From an uncultured Clostridia bacterium (GTDB lineage Bacteria > Bacillota > Clostridia > TANB77 > CAG-508): 64,000 bases of DNA. Position numbers and translations under genes: made by a program. The stretch covers positions 62,001-126,000 of the forward strand of contig CAKPOF010000004.1 in the NCBI GenBank assembly GCA_934169725.1. Direction: 5' to 3'. The notes under the pieces are model-generated. The model saw only the letters and a list, made by a program, of their open reading frames with translations. It ran no database searches and had not been told where the DNA came from. This document shows, piece after piece, positions 1-8,137 of the stretch (its first letter is position 1; every line of letters starts with the position of its first letter).

Positions 1-1515
1 TTCTCTAGAAACTACTTGACCATTTTGTTTTAGAATTCTATATGCTTCAGAATAAGTAGAGTTTGCTGAACATCCTGTTACATATGAAGAAATTTCAACT
101 TCATATTCATTATCACTTTTTAGTCCATAGATTTCAAATTTTGCAATACCACCAGAAACTGAAGCAACTAATTTTATTGGATAATTTCTATTATTTTTAA
201 ATTTGAAATCAATAGAACCGTAAACAACAGTTGCATCTCTACTTGCAGAAACATATGATGGAACAAATTGGTGATTACTTCTTTCTACAATTTCTAAATT
301 AGCGTATAAAACAGCATTATATAATGTAGAAGTTATTTGACAAATTCCTCCACCTAAACCATCAACAACTTCGCCACTAACATAAATTGGAGCTTCTTTA
401 TAACCTGCAGAAATAGTTCTAGCACCTACAGTTTGATTATAAGAAAATGTTTCGCCAGGCATTACTACAGTACCATTAACTTTAGAAGCTGCTAATTGTA
501 AATTAGTTGTTCTATCTGGGTCTCTTGTAGAATACTTTGTAGAAAAAGTTGAAAGTAAATCAGGAAAAGCTTCTGTACCAATCATATTTGTAGTTACAGA
601 TGGATAAAGTGTTTTTAAAGGAATGGTATATTCAGTTTTATCTTCTGATAATATATTTTTTGCATCATCTACAGAAATAGCAAAATCTAATCCATTTTCT
701 TGTGGGTATACGGCATATGGGTCTTGAGTAAAATAAGCATCTTTAGGTTCTTTATAGATTTCTTCATGAATTTTATCTATATCAATATCTGAAGGTTTTT
801 GTGATATTGTATTAATATTTAAAGTTTTATTTTTTAAACTTAAATTTGCAATATTATTTTTTATATAAGTTGACATTTTATCTACATCAACAATATTACC
901 TTCTGAGCCTTTAGTTATAATTAAATTATTACCATCTATATAATAACTACTTTCTATTACTGTGTCCGGTAACTTAGTAGATATGTCATTTAAAGCATTA
1001 GATAATTGTTCATCATTTAAAGAAAAATCAGGTTCTACATTTGTATTAGAGAAAATAGTTTTTAATGCTGTAAAACTATTTTCAAAAGCATTATTAGATT
1101 TACCAATATTATATGCTTTAATTAAAGCTGTGTCTAAATCAAAATGAATATCAAGAGCTGATAAAGGAATGCTTGTTTCATAATCATTATGAATTAAACT
1201 TATATTTTCTGGTAGATTTTCATTTATATAATTTTGAATTTTTTCTTTAGCAGAATCTATTGAAAGTCCAGAAACATCAACGCCTTTTACTGTAATACCT
1301 GAAATAATATTTGTATTATTATAGTTGTAAAAAGTAAAAATAAAAAATGCGATAAATATTATAAATACAGCTATAAGAAATAAAAGACCAATTATACCTA
1401 ATGTTTCAGAAGCTTTTTTGCTACGTTGTTCTGCTAATGCATAATTTTCCACAGGATGAAATTCTTTTCTATTATTTGTTTTATTTTCTTCTAATTCTAT
1501 ATTTTGTGTGTTCAT
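1..1515 (-). CDS. VanW-family membrane-anchored protein (C-terminus cut by window edge)
   Basis: The reading frame is open from the ATG at 1515 to the window edge (505 codons, no stop), so the C-terminus is missing. A GGAG ribosome binding site precedes the ATG. A charged cytoplasmic head of about 40 residues is followed by one strongly hydrophobic transmembrane segment (about residues 45-68), then a long extracellular part. Near the end is the VanW core, with GGGICQ followed by STLYNAVLYANLEI and ERSNHQFVPSYV. The family is linked to the cell envelope (B. subtilis YoaR-like proteins with peptidoglycan-binding repeats); its biochemical role is not established. A name other than VanW-family would be guesswork. 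Confidence 0.85.
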   Translation of the reverse strand, partial: MNTQNIELEENKTNNRKEFHPVENYALAEQRSKKASETLGIIGLLFLIAVFIIFIAFFIFTFYNYNNTNIISGITVKGVDVSGLSIDSAKEKIQNYINENLPENISLIHNDYETSIPLSALDIHFDLDTALIKAYNIGKSNNAFENSFTALKTIFSNTNVEPDFSLNDEQLSNALNDISTKLPDTVIESSYYIDGNNLIITKGSEGNIVDVDKMSTYIKNNIANLSLKNKTLNINTISQKPSDIDIDKIHEEIYKEPKDAYFTQDPYAVYPQENGLDFAISVDDAKNILSEDKTEYTIPLKTLYPSVTTNMIGTEAFPDLLSTFSTKYSTRDPDRTTNLQLAASKVNGTVVMPGETFSYNQTVGARTISAGYKEAPIYVSGEVVDGLGGGICQITSTLYNAVLYANLEIVERSNHQFVPSYVSASRDATVVYGSIDFKFKNNRNYPIKLVASVSGGIAKFEIYGLKSDNEYEVEISSYVTGCSANSTYSEAYRILKQNGQVVSRE

Positions 1516-1675
1516 ATAAATCTCCTTTTGCAATATATCTAAACTATTATATCATAAAAAGTCGAAAAAGAGTATACAAATAAAAAAATAAATAAAGGAA
1601 AAAGATAAAAATATTGTTAAAATAATTTTTATAAAAGAGTAAATAATATAAATGTAAACATAAATAATTATTATG

Positions 1676-1790
1676 GTTTATAAAATAAAAGTGTTGCAAT
1701 CACATTTGTCCGTTTGATTGATCACGCAATATTCCAAAACAATATATTATCAAATAAAAAAGAATTTGCTTTATAAACTGTGAATTGTAG
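1676..1790. repeat. Partial copy (3' half) of the intergenic palindromic repeat, copy R1
   Basis: This matches the right half of the repeat family described at 7829-8042: a CGTTTGATTG-type block, then an AAACAATATATTATCAAA arm, then CTGTGAATTGTAG. The left half with the GTGTCGCAA hairpin is missing. Short arms GTTTATAAA (1676-1684) and TTTATAAAC (1770-1778) still pair. It lies directly upstream of the SASP gene. Confidence 0.6.
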
Positions 1791-1813
1791 CATGAATTTT
1801 AATAGGAGGAAAT

Positions 1814-1987
1814 ATGTCTAGAAATAGTAAGTTGATTTCTGAAAATTTAAGAGAGGAAATAGCTAAAGAATTAGGTGTATATGAACAAGTAAAAAAAGAT
1901 GGTGGAAGTTGGGGAAATGTATCATCTAAAGATTGTGGAAATATTGTTTCAAAAGCAATTGAAATAGCTAATAGATCTGTTAAATAA
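1814..1987 (+). CDS. Small acid-soluble spore protein, alpha/beta type
   Basis: A 57-residue protein begins at ATG 1814 behind a near-perfect AGGAGG site (1804-1809). It has the two alpha/beta SASP signatures: an N-terminal LREEIAKELGVYEQV block, and a C-terminal WGNVSSKDCGNIVSKAIEIA block. In the family these proteins coat and protect spore DNA, and the E-I/E-L site between the helices is cut by the Gpr protease at germination. The usual length is 60-75 residues, so this is a compact member with a short N-terminus. It stands alone between a repeat and murF. Expression under a forespore sigma factor is expected from the family, but I could not identify a convincing promoter. Identification is secure from sequence. 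Confidence 0.93.
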   Translation: MSRNSKLISENLREEIAKELGVYEQVKKDGGSWGNVSSKDCGNIVSKAIEIANRSVK

Positions 1988-2022
1988 TGAAAAGGTATAA
2001 AAAAATAATTTTATAATTTGTG

Positions 2023-2077
2023 TATCGCAATTTGCATATTTAGATTATACTAGGTACGTGGATTGTGATAAATTTTT
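2023..2077 (+). terminator. Possible terminator after the SASP gene
   Basis: TATCGCAAT (2023-2031) can pair with ATTGTGATA (2062-2070) through nine pairs including one G-T, followed by AATTTTT. The loop is long, so this is a weak call. Confidence 0.35.
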
Positions 2078-2155
2078 GCAAAAAAATATTTTATTAGTTG
2101 CAAAAAAAGAATATTAAGCATATAATTTAGAAAATTAAAAACCGAGGTGAAAAAA

Positions 2156-3559
2156 TTGAAAAATTTAATAGTAGAAGATATTGTAAAATGTACAGATGCA
2201 GATTTATTAATAGGAGATAAAAAAACAATATGTAAAACATTTTCTAAAGATACAAGGACAATAAAAAAAGGAGATATATACATAGGAATTAAAGGAGAAA
2301 GTTTTGATGGAAATATCTTTTGGGAAAAAGCATTAGAAAATGGTGCAAGTGGAGTTATAGTACAAGACATAGAATTTTCAAAAGAAATTCTAAACAAATA
2401 TAAAGATAAAATAATAATTAAAGTATCAGATACGCTAAAAGCTATATATAAAATGGCATCATATAAAAGAGATTTATATGATATACCTGTGATAGCAATT
2501 ACAGGAAGTGTAGGAAAAACAAGCACTAAAGATATTGTAGCAAATATAGTATCACAAAAATATAAAACTTTAAAAACAATAGGAAATCATAATAATAATA
2601 TTGGAATGCCATTTACAATATTAAATGCACCAGAAAATATAGAAGCAATGGTTTTAGAGATGGGAATGAATCATTTTGGAGAAATAAATTTATTATCAAA
2701 TATTGCAAAACCTACAATTTGTATTATAACAAATATAGGTACATCACATATTGGTAATTTGGGTTCTAGAGAAAATATATTGAAAGCTAAATTGGAAATA
2801 TTAAATGGTGCAAAAGACCCAACAATAATTATAAATAATGATAATGATTTATTACATAAGTGGGCAGAAGAAAATAAAGAAAATTTATCAATAATTACAT
2901 ATGGAATAAATACTGAAAGTAAAATAAAAGCTGAAAATGTAATCTTAAAAGAAAATGAAAGTGAATTTTATATTAATTATAATGGAGAAAAACAAAAAGT
3001 TAATGTTCCAATAGGAGGAGAACATTTTGTATTAAATAGTTTATGTGGAATTGCTGTAGGAAATAAATTACAGATGAATTTTGAAGAAATATCAGAGGGA
3101 ATAAAAACATTTGAACTTACAAAAAATAGAATGGATATAATTAATTTAAAAGATGAAATAAGAATTATAAATGATGCATATAATGCTAGTCTTGAATCAA
3201 TAGAAGCTACATTAAAATACATGAATAATATGAATGCGAATAAAAAAATAGCAGTATTAGGAGATGTTTTAGAAACTGGAAATTTTGCAAAAGAATTACA
3301 TGAAAATATAGGGAAAATCACATGTGAAAATGATGTAAATATATTAGTTTGCGGTGGAGAAAATTCAAAATACATAGTTGAATCAGCCATAGAAAATGGA
3401 TTTGATAATAAATGTGTATATTATTGTAAAAATAAAGATGAAATTATAGAATTGTTAAAGAAAATAATAGAACCTAAAGATGTGATATTATTTAAAGCAT
3501 CAAATGGAATGAAATTTTTTGAAATAGCTGATAAAATTAAAGAAATAAAAAATAAATAA
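2156..3559 (+). CDS. murF: UDP-N-acetylmuramoyl-tripeptide--D-alanyl-D-alanine ligase MurF
   Basis: MurF adds D-Ala-D-Ala to UDP-MurNAc-tripeptide with ATP, the last cytoplasmic step of the peptidoglycan precursor. The protein is about 467 residues, normal for the family. The Mur ligase P-loop ITGSVGKTST lies at residues 115-124, followed by the GNHNNNIGMP substrate loop and EMGMNHFGEI. The C-terminal domain contains NDAYNAS and the AVLGDVLETG motif typical of MurF. I chose the TTG at 2156 because GAGGTG at 2144-2149 sits six bases upstream as the ribosome binding site. A GTG three codons earlier (2147) would overlap that site. The gene is monocistronic in this window, followed by repeat copy R2. 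Confidence 0.95.
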   Translation: MKNLIVEDIVKCTDADLLIGDKKTICKTFSKDTRTIKKGDIYIGIKGESFDGNIFWEKALENGASGVIVQDIEFSKEILNKYKDKIIIKVSDTLKAIYKMASYKRDLYDIPVIAITGSVGKTSTKDIVANIVSQKYKTLKTIGNHNNNIGMPFTILNAPENIEAMVLEMGMNHFGEINLLSNIAKPTICIITNIGTSHIGNLGSRENILKAKLEILNGAKDPTIIINNDNDLLHKWAEENKENLSIITYGINTESKIKAENVILKENESEFYINYNGEKQKVNVPIGGEHFVLNSLCGIAVGNKLQMNFEEISEGIKTFELTKNRMDIINLKDEIRIINDAYNASLESIEATLKYMNNMNANKKIAVLGDVLETGNFAKELHENIGKITCENDVNILVCGGENSKYIVESAIENGFDNKCVYYCKNKDEIIELLKKIIEPKDVILFKASNGMKFFEIADKIKEIKNK

Positions 3560-3587
3560 TTTTTATAATTTTAAAAAATAAATCGTG

Positions 3588-3737
3588 TTTAAATTTAATA
3601 GTATATTGTTTTTCATACCTTGGTGTCGCAAACCACATATCAAAATTATTAGTATGTAGTTTGCTCCAAAACGCACTCACATTTGCTCGTTTGGTCGCTT
3701 ACGCGGTATTTTAAAACAATATATTATTAAATTTTTA
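3588..3737. repeat. Intergenic palindromic repeat, full core copy R2
   Basis: The outer arms at 3589-3611 and 3714-3736 are near-perfect complements ending in ATATATTGTTT / AAACAATATATT. Inside are CATACCTTGG, a second hairpin (GCAAACCACATA with TATGTAGTTTGC), CTCCAA, and a third block ending GCTTACGCGGTATT. The order and spacing match copies R3, R6 and R7. It lies between murF and the J-domain gene and has no reading frame. Confidence 0.85.
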
Positions 3738-3765
3738 TTATAGAACTATAAATTAAGAATAAACT

Positions 3766-3800
3766 AAAAAAATCCGTAAAACTATGGATTTTTTTGTTTT
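3766..3800 (+). terminator. Rho-independent terminator upstream of the J-domain gene
   Basis: AAAAAAATCC (3766-3775) and GGATTTTTTT (3786-3795) pair perfectly around a ten-base loop and run into a T-rich tract. It probably ends transcription from murF or the repeat region. Confidence 0.75.
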
Positions 3801-3806
3801 TTATGA

Positions 3807-3812
3807 TATAAT
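3807..3812 (+). promoter_or_regulatory. Extended -10-like TATAAT before the J-domain gene
   Basis: ATGATATAATG carries a perfect TATAAT about 38 bases upstream of the ATG at 3845. No good -35 lies 17 bases upstream because that position is occupied by the terminator stem. It is only a candidate. Confidence 0.4.
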
Positions 3813-3844
3813 GTAAACACCTGATTATTAGGGGAGGATGTCAA

Positions 3845-4708
3845 ATGGTTTATAAAGATTATTATAAAATTTTAGGATTAGAAACAAGTAGAGTATCAAT
3901 AGATGAAATAAAAGTAGCATATAGAAATTCAGCAAAAAAATATCATCCAGATGTTAATATAGGTGATAATTTAGCAGAAGAGAAAATAAAAGATATAAAT
4001 GAAGCATATAGAGTTTTATCAACAACAAGTTCTAAAAGAAAATATGATCGTGTATGGAATTCAAGAAATTTAATAGATAAAAAATTTAAGATTGATGGAA
4101 GAGAATCAATTGTAAAAATGTTTTTTGGAAATACAAAAAAGGTTAATAACAAGAAAGAAAAAGATGCAGTAAGAGGAGAAAATGTAGAAACAGAAATTAA
4201 TGCTAGTATTTATGAAGCATTTTATGGTTCTAATAAAAAAATATCGTTAAGAACTGTTGATGGTAATATGAAGAATTTTACTATATCTATACCACAAGGT
4301 ATTAGGAATGGTGAAAAAATAAGACTATTAGGCCAAGGAAAGCCTGGAATAAATGGGGCAAAAAATGGTGATTTATTTATAAAAATAAATATAAAAAATG
4401 ATAAAAAATTTAGACTTAAAGGTTGTGATCTTTATACAGACCTAGAAATAACTCCATGGGAAGCAGCCCTAGGAACTAGAGTTAGTATACAATCAATTGA
4501 TGAAAACACAAAAGTGTATATACCACAAGGAATAGAAAGTGGTGAAATAATAAGAATTCCAAACAAAGGATATAAGAATGTAAAAGGAGCTAGAGGAGAT
4601 TTAATAGCAGAAGTAAAGATAATGGTTCCTAAAAAATTAACAAATGAAGAAAAGTTAAAATTTGAAGAATTGAAAAAGATATCATCGTTTAATCCAAGGA
4701 GTGAGTGA
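3845..4708 (+). CDS. J-domain co-chaperone, DnaJ/CbpA type without zinc finger
   Basis: A 287-residue protein with an N-terminal J domain (about residues 4-68, HPD at 34-36) that would stimulate DnaK ATPase. It has the two-lobed DnaJ C-terminal peptide-binding region (about 115-280), seen in VSIPQGIRNGEKIRL-like and IYIPQGIESGEIIRI-like repeats. The CxxCxGxG zinc-finger repeats of canonical DnaJ are absent, and the linker is lysine-rich rather than Gly/Phe-rich. It is therefore a CbpA/DnaJ-class-B-like protein, not the main DnaJ. No grpE or dnaK is nearby, so an accessory role is inferred. The start has a GGGGAGG site seven bases upstream. Confidence 0.88.
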   Translation: MVYKDYYKILGLETSRVSIDEIKVAYRNSAKKYHPDVNIGDNLAEEKIKDINEAYRVLSTTSSKRKYDRVWNSRNLIDKKFKIDGRESIVKMFFGNTKKVNNKKEKDAVRGENVETEINASIYEAFYGSNKKISLRTVDGNMKNFTISIPQGIRNGEKIRLLGQGKPGINGAKNGDLFIKINIKNDKKFRLKGCDLYTDLEITPWEAALGTRVSIQSIDENTKVYIPQGIESGEIIRIPNKGYKNVKGARGDLIAEVKIMVPKKLTNEEKLKFEELKKISSFNPRSE

Positions 4709-4739
4709 GAAAAAACAATAAATTTACATAATATTCATA

Positions 4740-4768
4740 TTGACAATAAGAATAGTTTACGATAAAAT
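4740..4768 (+). promoter_or_regulatory. Sigma-A promoter for the coupling-protein operon
   Basis: TTGACA (4740-4745), 17 bases, TAAAAT (4763-4768). It lies about 65 bases upstream of the ATG at 4835 and would drive the three-gene operon ending at the terminator at 7792. Confidence 0.75.
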
Positions 4769-4834
4769 ATATAGAGAATGTAATATAAAACGAATGATAA
4801 ACTATGGATTAAAACATAGAAATGGAGGTAAAAA

Positions 4835-5359
4835 ATGGAGACATGGGAAGGAAAGAGCTTTAGTGTTACAGATCCAAAAGGAGTAAAAACAGTAATTTAT
4901 CAAGTAATAAAAACACCAAAAGAATTATTAAAAGAATATCCAAAATATTCATTAGAAAGATTAGAATCAGTTGATGAAATACGAGGTGATATGATAAGAA
5001 AAACCTTTTATGTTGATTTTCCATCAGCGAGTCAAGATGAATTGGTTATATTATCTTTCGGAAAAGATAGAGTTGTTGTTAATACTGCAGTTATGGATGG
5101 AAATAAAGTTTCTATCAGTAAAAAACCAATGCCTTTGAAATGTGATAGTATATATTCAGAAAAAGCAACTGAAATAAAAGATTTTAGATATACTCCAAAT
5201 TTGAAGAGACCAATATGTGTAATAGACCCAGAAACTACTGAAGAAATAAAACCAGTACTTTATTTTGATGAAAAAACAAATGAAGTAAAGGGAAAGTGTA
5301 AGTTGAAACCAAATAAATCTTATTTTGCCTTTGAAATCAGAGACAAAAAGGAAAACTAA
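4835..5359 (+). CDS. Hypothetical protein, first gene of the coupling-protein operon
   Basis: A 174-residue soluble, charged protein starting METWEGKSFSV behind GGAGG. I see no signal peptide, transmembrane segment or motif I recognise. It looks like a mixed alpha/beta protein with many short beta-like stretches. It is separated by 15 bases from the next gene and shares an operon with a VirD4-type ATPase, so a role linked to that ATPase (adaptor or substrate) is possible but unproven. The gene is intact with a good ribosome binding site and codon use like its neighbours. Confidence 0.75.
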   Translation: METWEGKSFSVTDPKGVKTVIYQVIKTPKELLKEYPKYSLERLESVDEIRGDMIRKTFYVDFPSASQDELVILSFGKDRVVVNTAVMDGNKVSISKKPMPLKCDSIYSEKATEIKDFRYTPNLKRPICVIDPETTEEIKPVLYFDEKTNEVKGKCKLKPNKSYFAFEIRDKKEN

Positions 5360-5374
5360 GGGAGGAAAGTTTAA

Positions 5375-5707
5375 ATGCGTGATACAAATTTAACAGATGG
5401 TGGAAGGATAGTATTTTCTTTTATAAGTGAAAAAGATAATAAATTATCAAAAAATCAAAAAATAGGTGATGCTACAGAAGTAAAGGAAAATGGACAATTA
5501 GATAGAATAGAAGAGATTGTTCCAGCACAATTGATTTCAGTTACGGTGAAAGATGGGATTGAAATTGATGAAACAGGAAAAAGAAGTGATGGTACACAAA
5601 GAAAAGATATGCAAGATTTTTTAAAGAAAAAAGCTAGAATGGATAAATTTAATAAAGCTAAAAATAAATCACAAAAGAACAAAAATCAAGAAGATAGACA
5701 AATTTAA
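5375..5707 (+). CDS. Hypothetical protein, second gene of the coupling-protein operon
   Basis: A 110-residue hydrophilic protein with GGGAGG upstream. The N-terminal half looks ordered (short beta-like stretches such as GGRIVFSFI and QLISVTV). The last 35 residues are Lys/Asn/Gln-rich and probably disordered (KKKARMDKFNKAKNKSQ). No known family is recognised. It sits between the 174-residue unknown and the coupling ATPase gene with gaps of 15 and 21 bases, so the three are almost certainly cotranscribed. A basic tail of this kind would suit nucleic-acid or membrane contact, but that is inference. Confidence 0.7.
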   Translation: MRDTNLTDGGRIVFSFISEKDNKLSKNQKIGDATEVKENGQLDRIEEIVPAQLISVTVKDGIEIDETGKRSDGTQRKDMQDFLKKKARMDKFNKAKNKSQKNKNQEDRQI

Positions 5708-5728
5708 CAAAAGAGAAGGTGAAAAAAT

Positions 5729-7784
5729 TTGAATTATAAAATAGAAGGTGCAATAAGAAGAAATAAGAGAAATTTTATAATAAGTATAATACTATGGATA
5801 TTTATGGCCATAGTATTTGTTACGCCTATAGCTCATGGTACCTATATGGCAAAAGCAAGTGGAGGATTTGATTTAGCAATTTTTGTTGAGTATTTTGCTG
5901 AATCAATAACTAAGCCAATTCCTACACTTGGAAGTGTTATAAAGGAAGGTGCGATGGGTTCATATTTTTCTATGTTAATGTTTTTTACTATATTTTATTC
6001 TGCATTTTTCTTTGTTGGATTTGTAAGATCAGCACCAAAAAATGAATTTACAGATATAGAACATGGTTCCAGTGATTGGAGTCAGGGTGGAGAACAATAT
6101 CAAATATTAAATAAAAGAAAAGGTATTGTTTTGGCAGAAAATAATTATTTACCAGTTGATAAAAGAGGAAATGTTAATGTATTAGTAGTTGGACGGATCT
6201 GGATCTGGTAAATCAGCATCATATTCAATACCAAATGCATACCAAATGCTAGGGTCATACGTATTTACAGACCCCAAGGGAGAATTGTATGATAGAACAG
6301 CAGGATATTTAAAAGCACATGGGTATAAAATAAAAGTGTTAAACTTGGTAAGACCAGAGTACAGTGATGGATATAATCCATTAATGCATATTTCTTCAGG
6401 TTTAGATGTTGATGTAATAGCTAATACAATTGTAAAAGGACAACAATCAGAAAGTGGTAGTTCTGAGCCATATTGGGATGATATGGCAGAAATGTTATTA
6501 AAAGCGTTAATATATTATTTATTAGCAACAAGACCAGAAGAAGAACAAAACTTAGCTAGTTGTGCAGAATTAGTAAGAGCCGCTAATGCAAATGGTGGAA
6601 GTAACCTATTAACAGAACTAATGAGTAAATTACCATATGATCATCCTGCAAGAATGAACTATAAATCAATTGAAATAGCTCCAGAAAAAACATATTCTTC
6701 AATATTAAGTTCATTACAATCTAAACTAGGTAAATTTGATTCAAAAGAAATAGCAGAATTAACATCAACAGATACTATAGATTTTGAAGAAATCGGAAAT
6801 GAAAAAACAGCAGTATATGTAATATCTTCAGATACACATACAGCATATGATTTTTTATTAACAATATTTTTTGCACAGATGATACAACAATTATATGATT
6901 ATGCTGATCAAAATGGTGGGGCATTAAAAGAACAAACATTTTTCATATTAGATGAGTTTGCAAATATAGGAAAAATACCGGATTTTGATAAAAAAATATC
7001 AACATCAAGAAGTAGAAAAATTTCATTTAGTGTAATTTTACAAAATATTGACCAGTTAGAAGCTGTATATGAAAAATCATATGAAACAATAATGGGAAAC
7101 TGTGATACACATGTATTTTTAGGAAGCAACTCATTTAAAACAGTTGAATATTTTTCAAAAGCCTTAGGAGACAAAACAATTGAAAGAGACAGTGTTTCAA
7201 TTAATAGAGATAGACAAAACTGGAAAACTGGAAAAAGTGTATCAGATCAAGTAATGGCAAGAGCTTTAATGACACCAGACGAATTAAGAAGAATGGATAA
7301 TGATTTATGTATTATTTATGAAAAAGGAATAAAACCAGTAAAAGCAAATAAATTTTATTATTTCAAACATCCAATGGCAAAAGAAATGAAACAGCTAGAA
7401 ATTAGTCATAATGATATAGGAGAAATAGAGAGAGGAGAATGGAGAAAATATAATCCATATAATCCATATGTTCCAGAAAGTGAAGAAAAGGAAAAGGTAG
7501 ATAATTTAAAAGTTGAATCTTTAGATGATTTATTTGATGATATAGAAGAACCAAAAAAAGAAGAAAATAATAAAGAAGAAATAAAAAAAGAAAATAACAT
7601 AAGTGAAAAAGAAAAAAAAGTAGAAAATAATGAAAAGGAAGAAGAAAATATAGTACTACCAAATGATACAAAAATAGAAGAAGCACCAGTTTTGCCACAG
7701 GAACCAGAAGAAGATGATATGTATGACTTACAGAAAGAAATAGAAGCAAAATTTGATGAATTATTTGGTGTAATAGATGAATAA
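5729..7784 (+). pseudogene. VirD4/TraG-type type IV coupling ATPase, frameshifted in Walker A
   Basis: Two overlapping frames (5729-6211 and 6189-7784) together encode one VirD4/TraG-like protein of about 684 residues. The first has two N-terminal membrane segments and runs to VNVLVVG. The second resumes at GSGSGKSASYS, the rest of the P-loop. Deleting one base near 6194 (the C in GGACGGATC) restores VLVVGGSGSGKS. Downstream are FTDPKGELYD, the Walker B ILDEFANIGK and the STSRSRKISF block. An acidic, Lys/Glu-rich tail of about 100 residues follows. The family pumps DNA or protein substrates into type IV secretion channels. No relaxase, VirB4 or pilus gene is in the window. The shift could be an assembly error, a real null mutation, or less likely recoding. 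The TTG start follows GAAGGTG. Confidence 0.85.
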
Positions 7785-7791
7785 AATTAGA

Positions 7792-7822
7792 GTAAAAAGA
7801 TGTCGAAGGACATCTTTTTACG
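7792..7822 (+). terminator. Strong terminator ending the coupling-protein operon
   Basis: GTAAAAAGATGTC (7792-7804) pairs perfectly with GACATCTTTTTAC (7809-7821) around a GAAG tetraloop. Confidence 0.85.
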
Positions 7823-7828
7823 TAGTTT

Positions 7829-8042
7829 GTTACAATTCACGACTTTAGATATTTAAATTTTAAAATTTAATAATATATTGTTTTTTCATACCTTGGTGTC
7901 GCAAACCACATATTAAAATTAGTAGTATGTAGTTTGCTCCAATTCGCACTCGCATTTGATCGTTTGGTCGTTTACGCGGTATTTCAAAACAATATATTAT
8001 CAAATTTCAAAATGATTTATTTCATAAGCTGTGAATTGTAAC
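7829..8042. repeat. Longest copy of the intergenic palindromic repeat, R3, with terminal inverted repeats
   Basis: The ends are exact inverted repeats GTTACAATTCAC (7829-7840) and GTGAATTGTAAC (8031-8042). Inside, the arms around 7870 and 7985 pair (ATAATATATTGTTTT / AAAACAATATATTAT), then CATACC with GCGGTATT, then TTGG with CCAA. An inner hairpin GCAAACCACATA / TATGTAGTTTGC is followed by a short third hairpin region. The whole 214 bp reads as one imperfect palindrome. It contains no reading frame and begins seven bases after the terminator. Confidence 0.85.
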
Positions 8043-8076
8043 TGTATAAAAAAGCGAAAAAATATTCGTAAAAATC

Positions 8077-8105
8077 TTGTAAAAAATTAAAAAATAGTAT
8101 AAAAT
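8077..8105 (+). promoter_or_regulatory. Promoter for the SbcD/SbcC-like operon
   Basis: TTGTAA (8077-8082), 17 bases, TAAAAT (8100-8105), followed by the gene start at 8138. Confidence 0.6.
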
Positions 8106-8137
8106 AATAAAAAATATAAGTAAAGGAATAAAAAAAT

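Noticed and set aside
1401..1583. Plus-strand frame over the N-terminus of the VanW gene
   Set aside because: It is antisense to a clearly conserved membrane segment and has no binding site.
1740..1813. Sigma-G promoter for the SASP gene
   Set aside because: GAATT and CATGAATT elements are present but neither sequence nor spacing fits well enough, and part belongs to repeat R1.
6185..6215. Programmed ribosomal frameshifting in the coupling ATPase
   Set aside because: No slippery heptamer, downstream stem or internal ribosome binding site is apparent at the site, and a clean one-base insertion explains it better.
4835..7784. Calling the coupling-protein operon part of an integrative conjugative element
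   Set aside because: There is no integrase, relaxase, VirB4 or attachment site nearby, and housekeeping genes flank it tightly.
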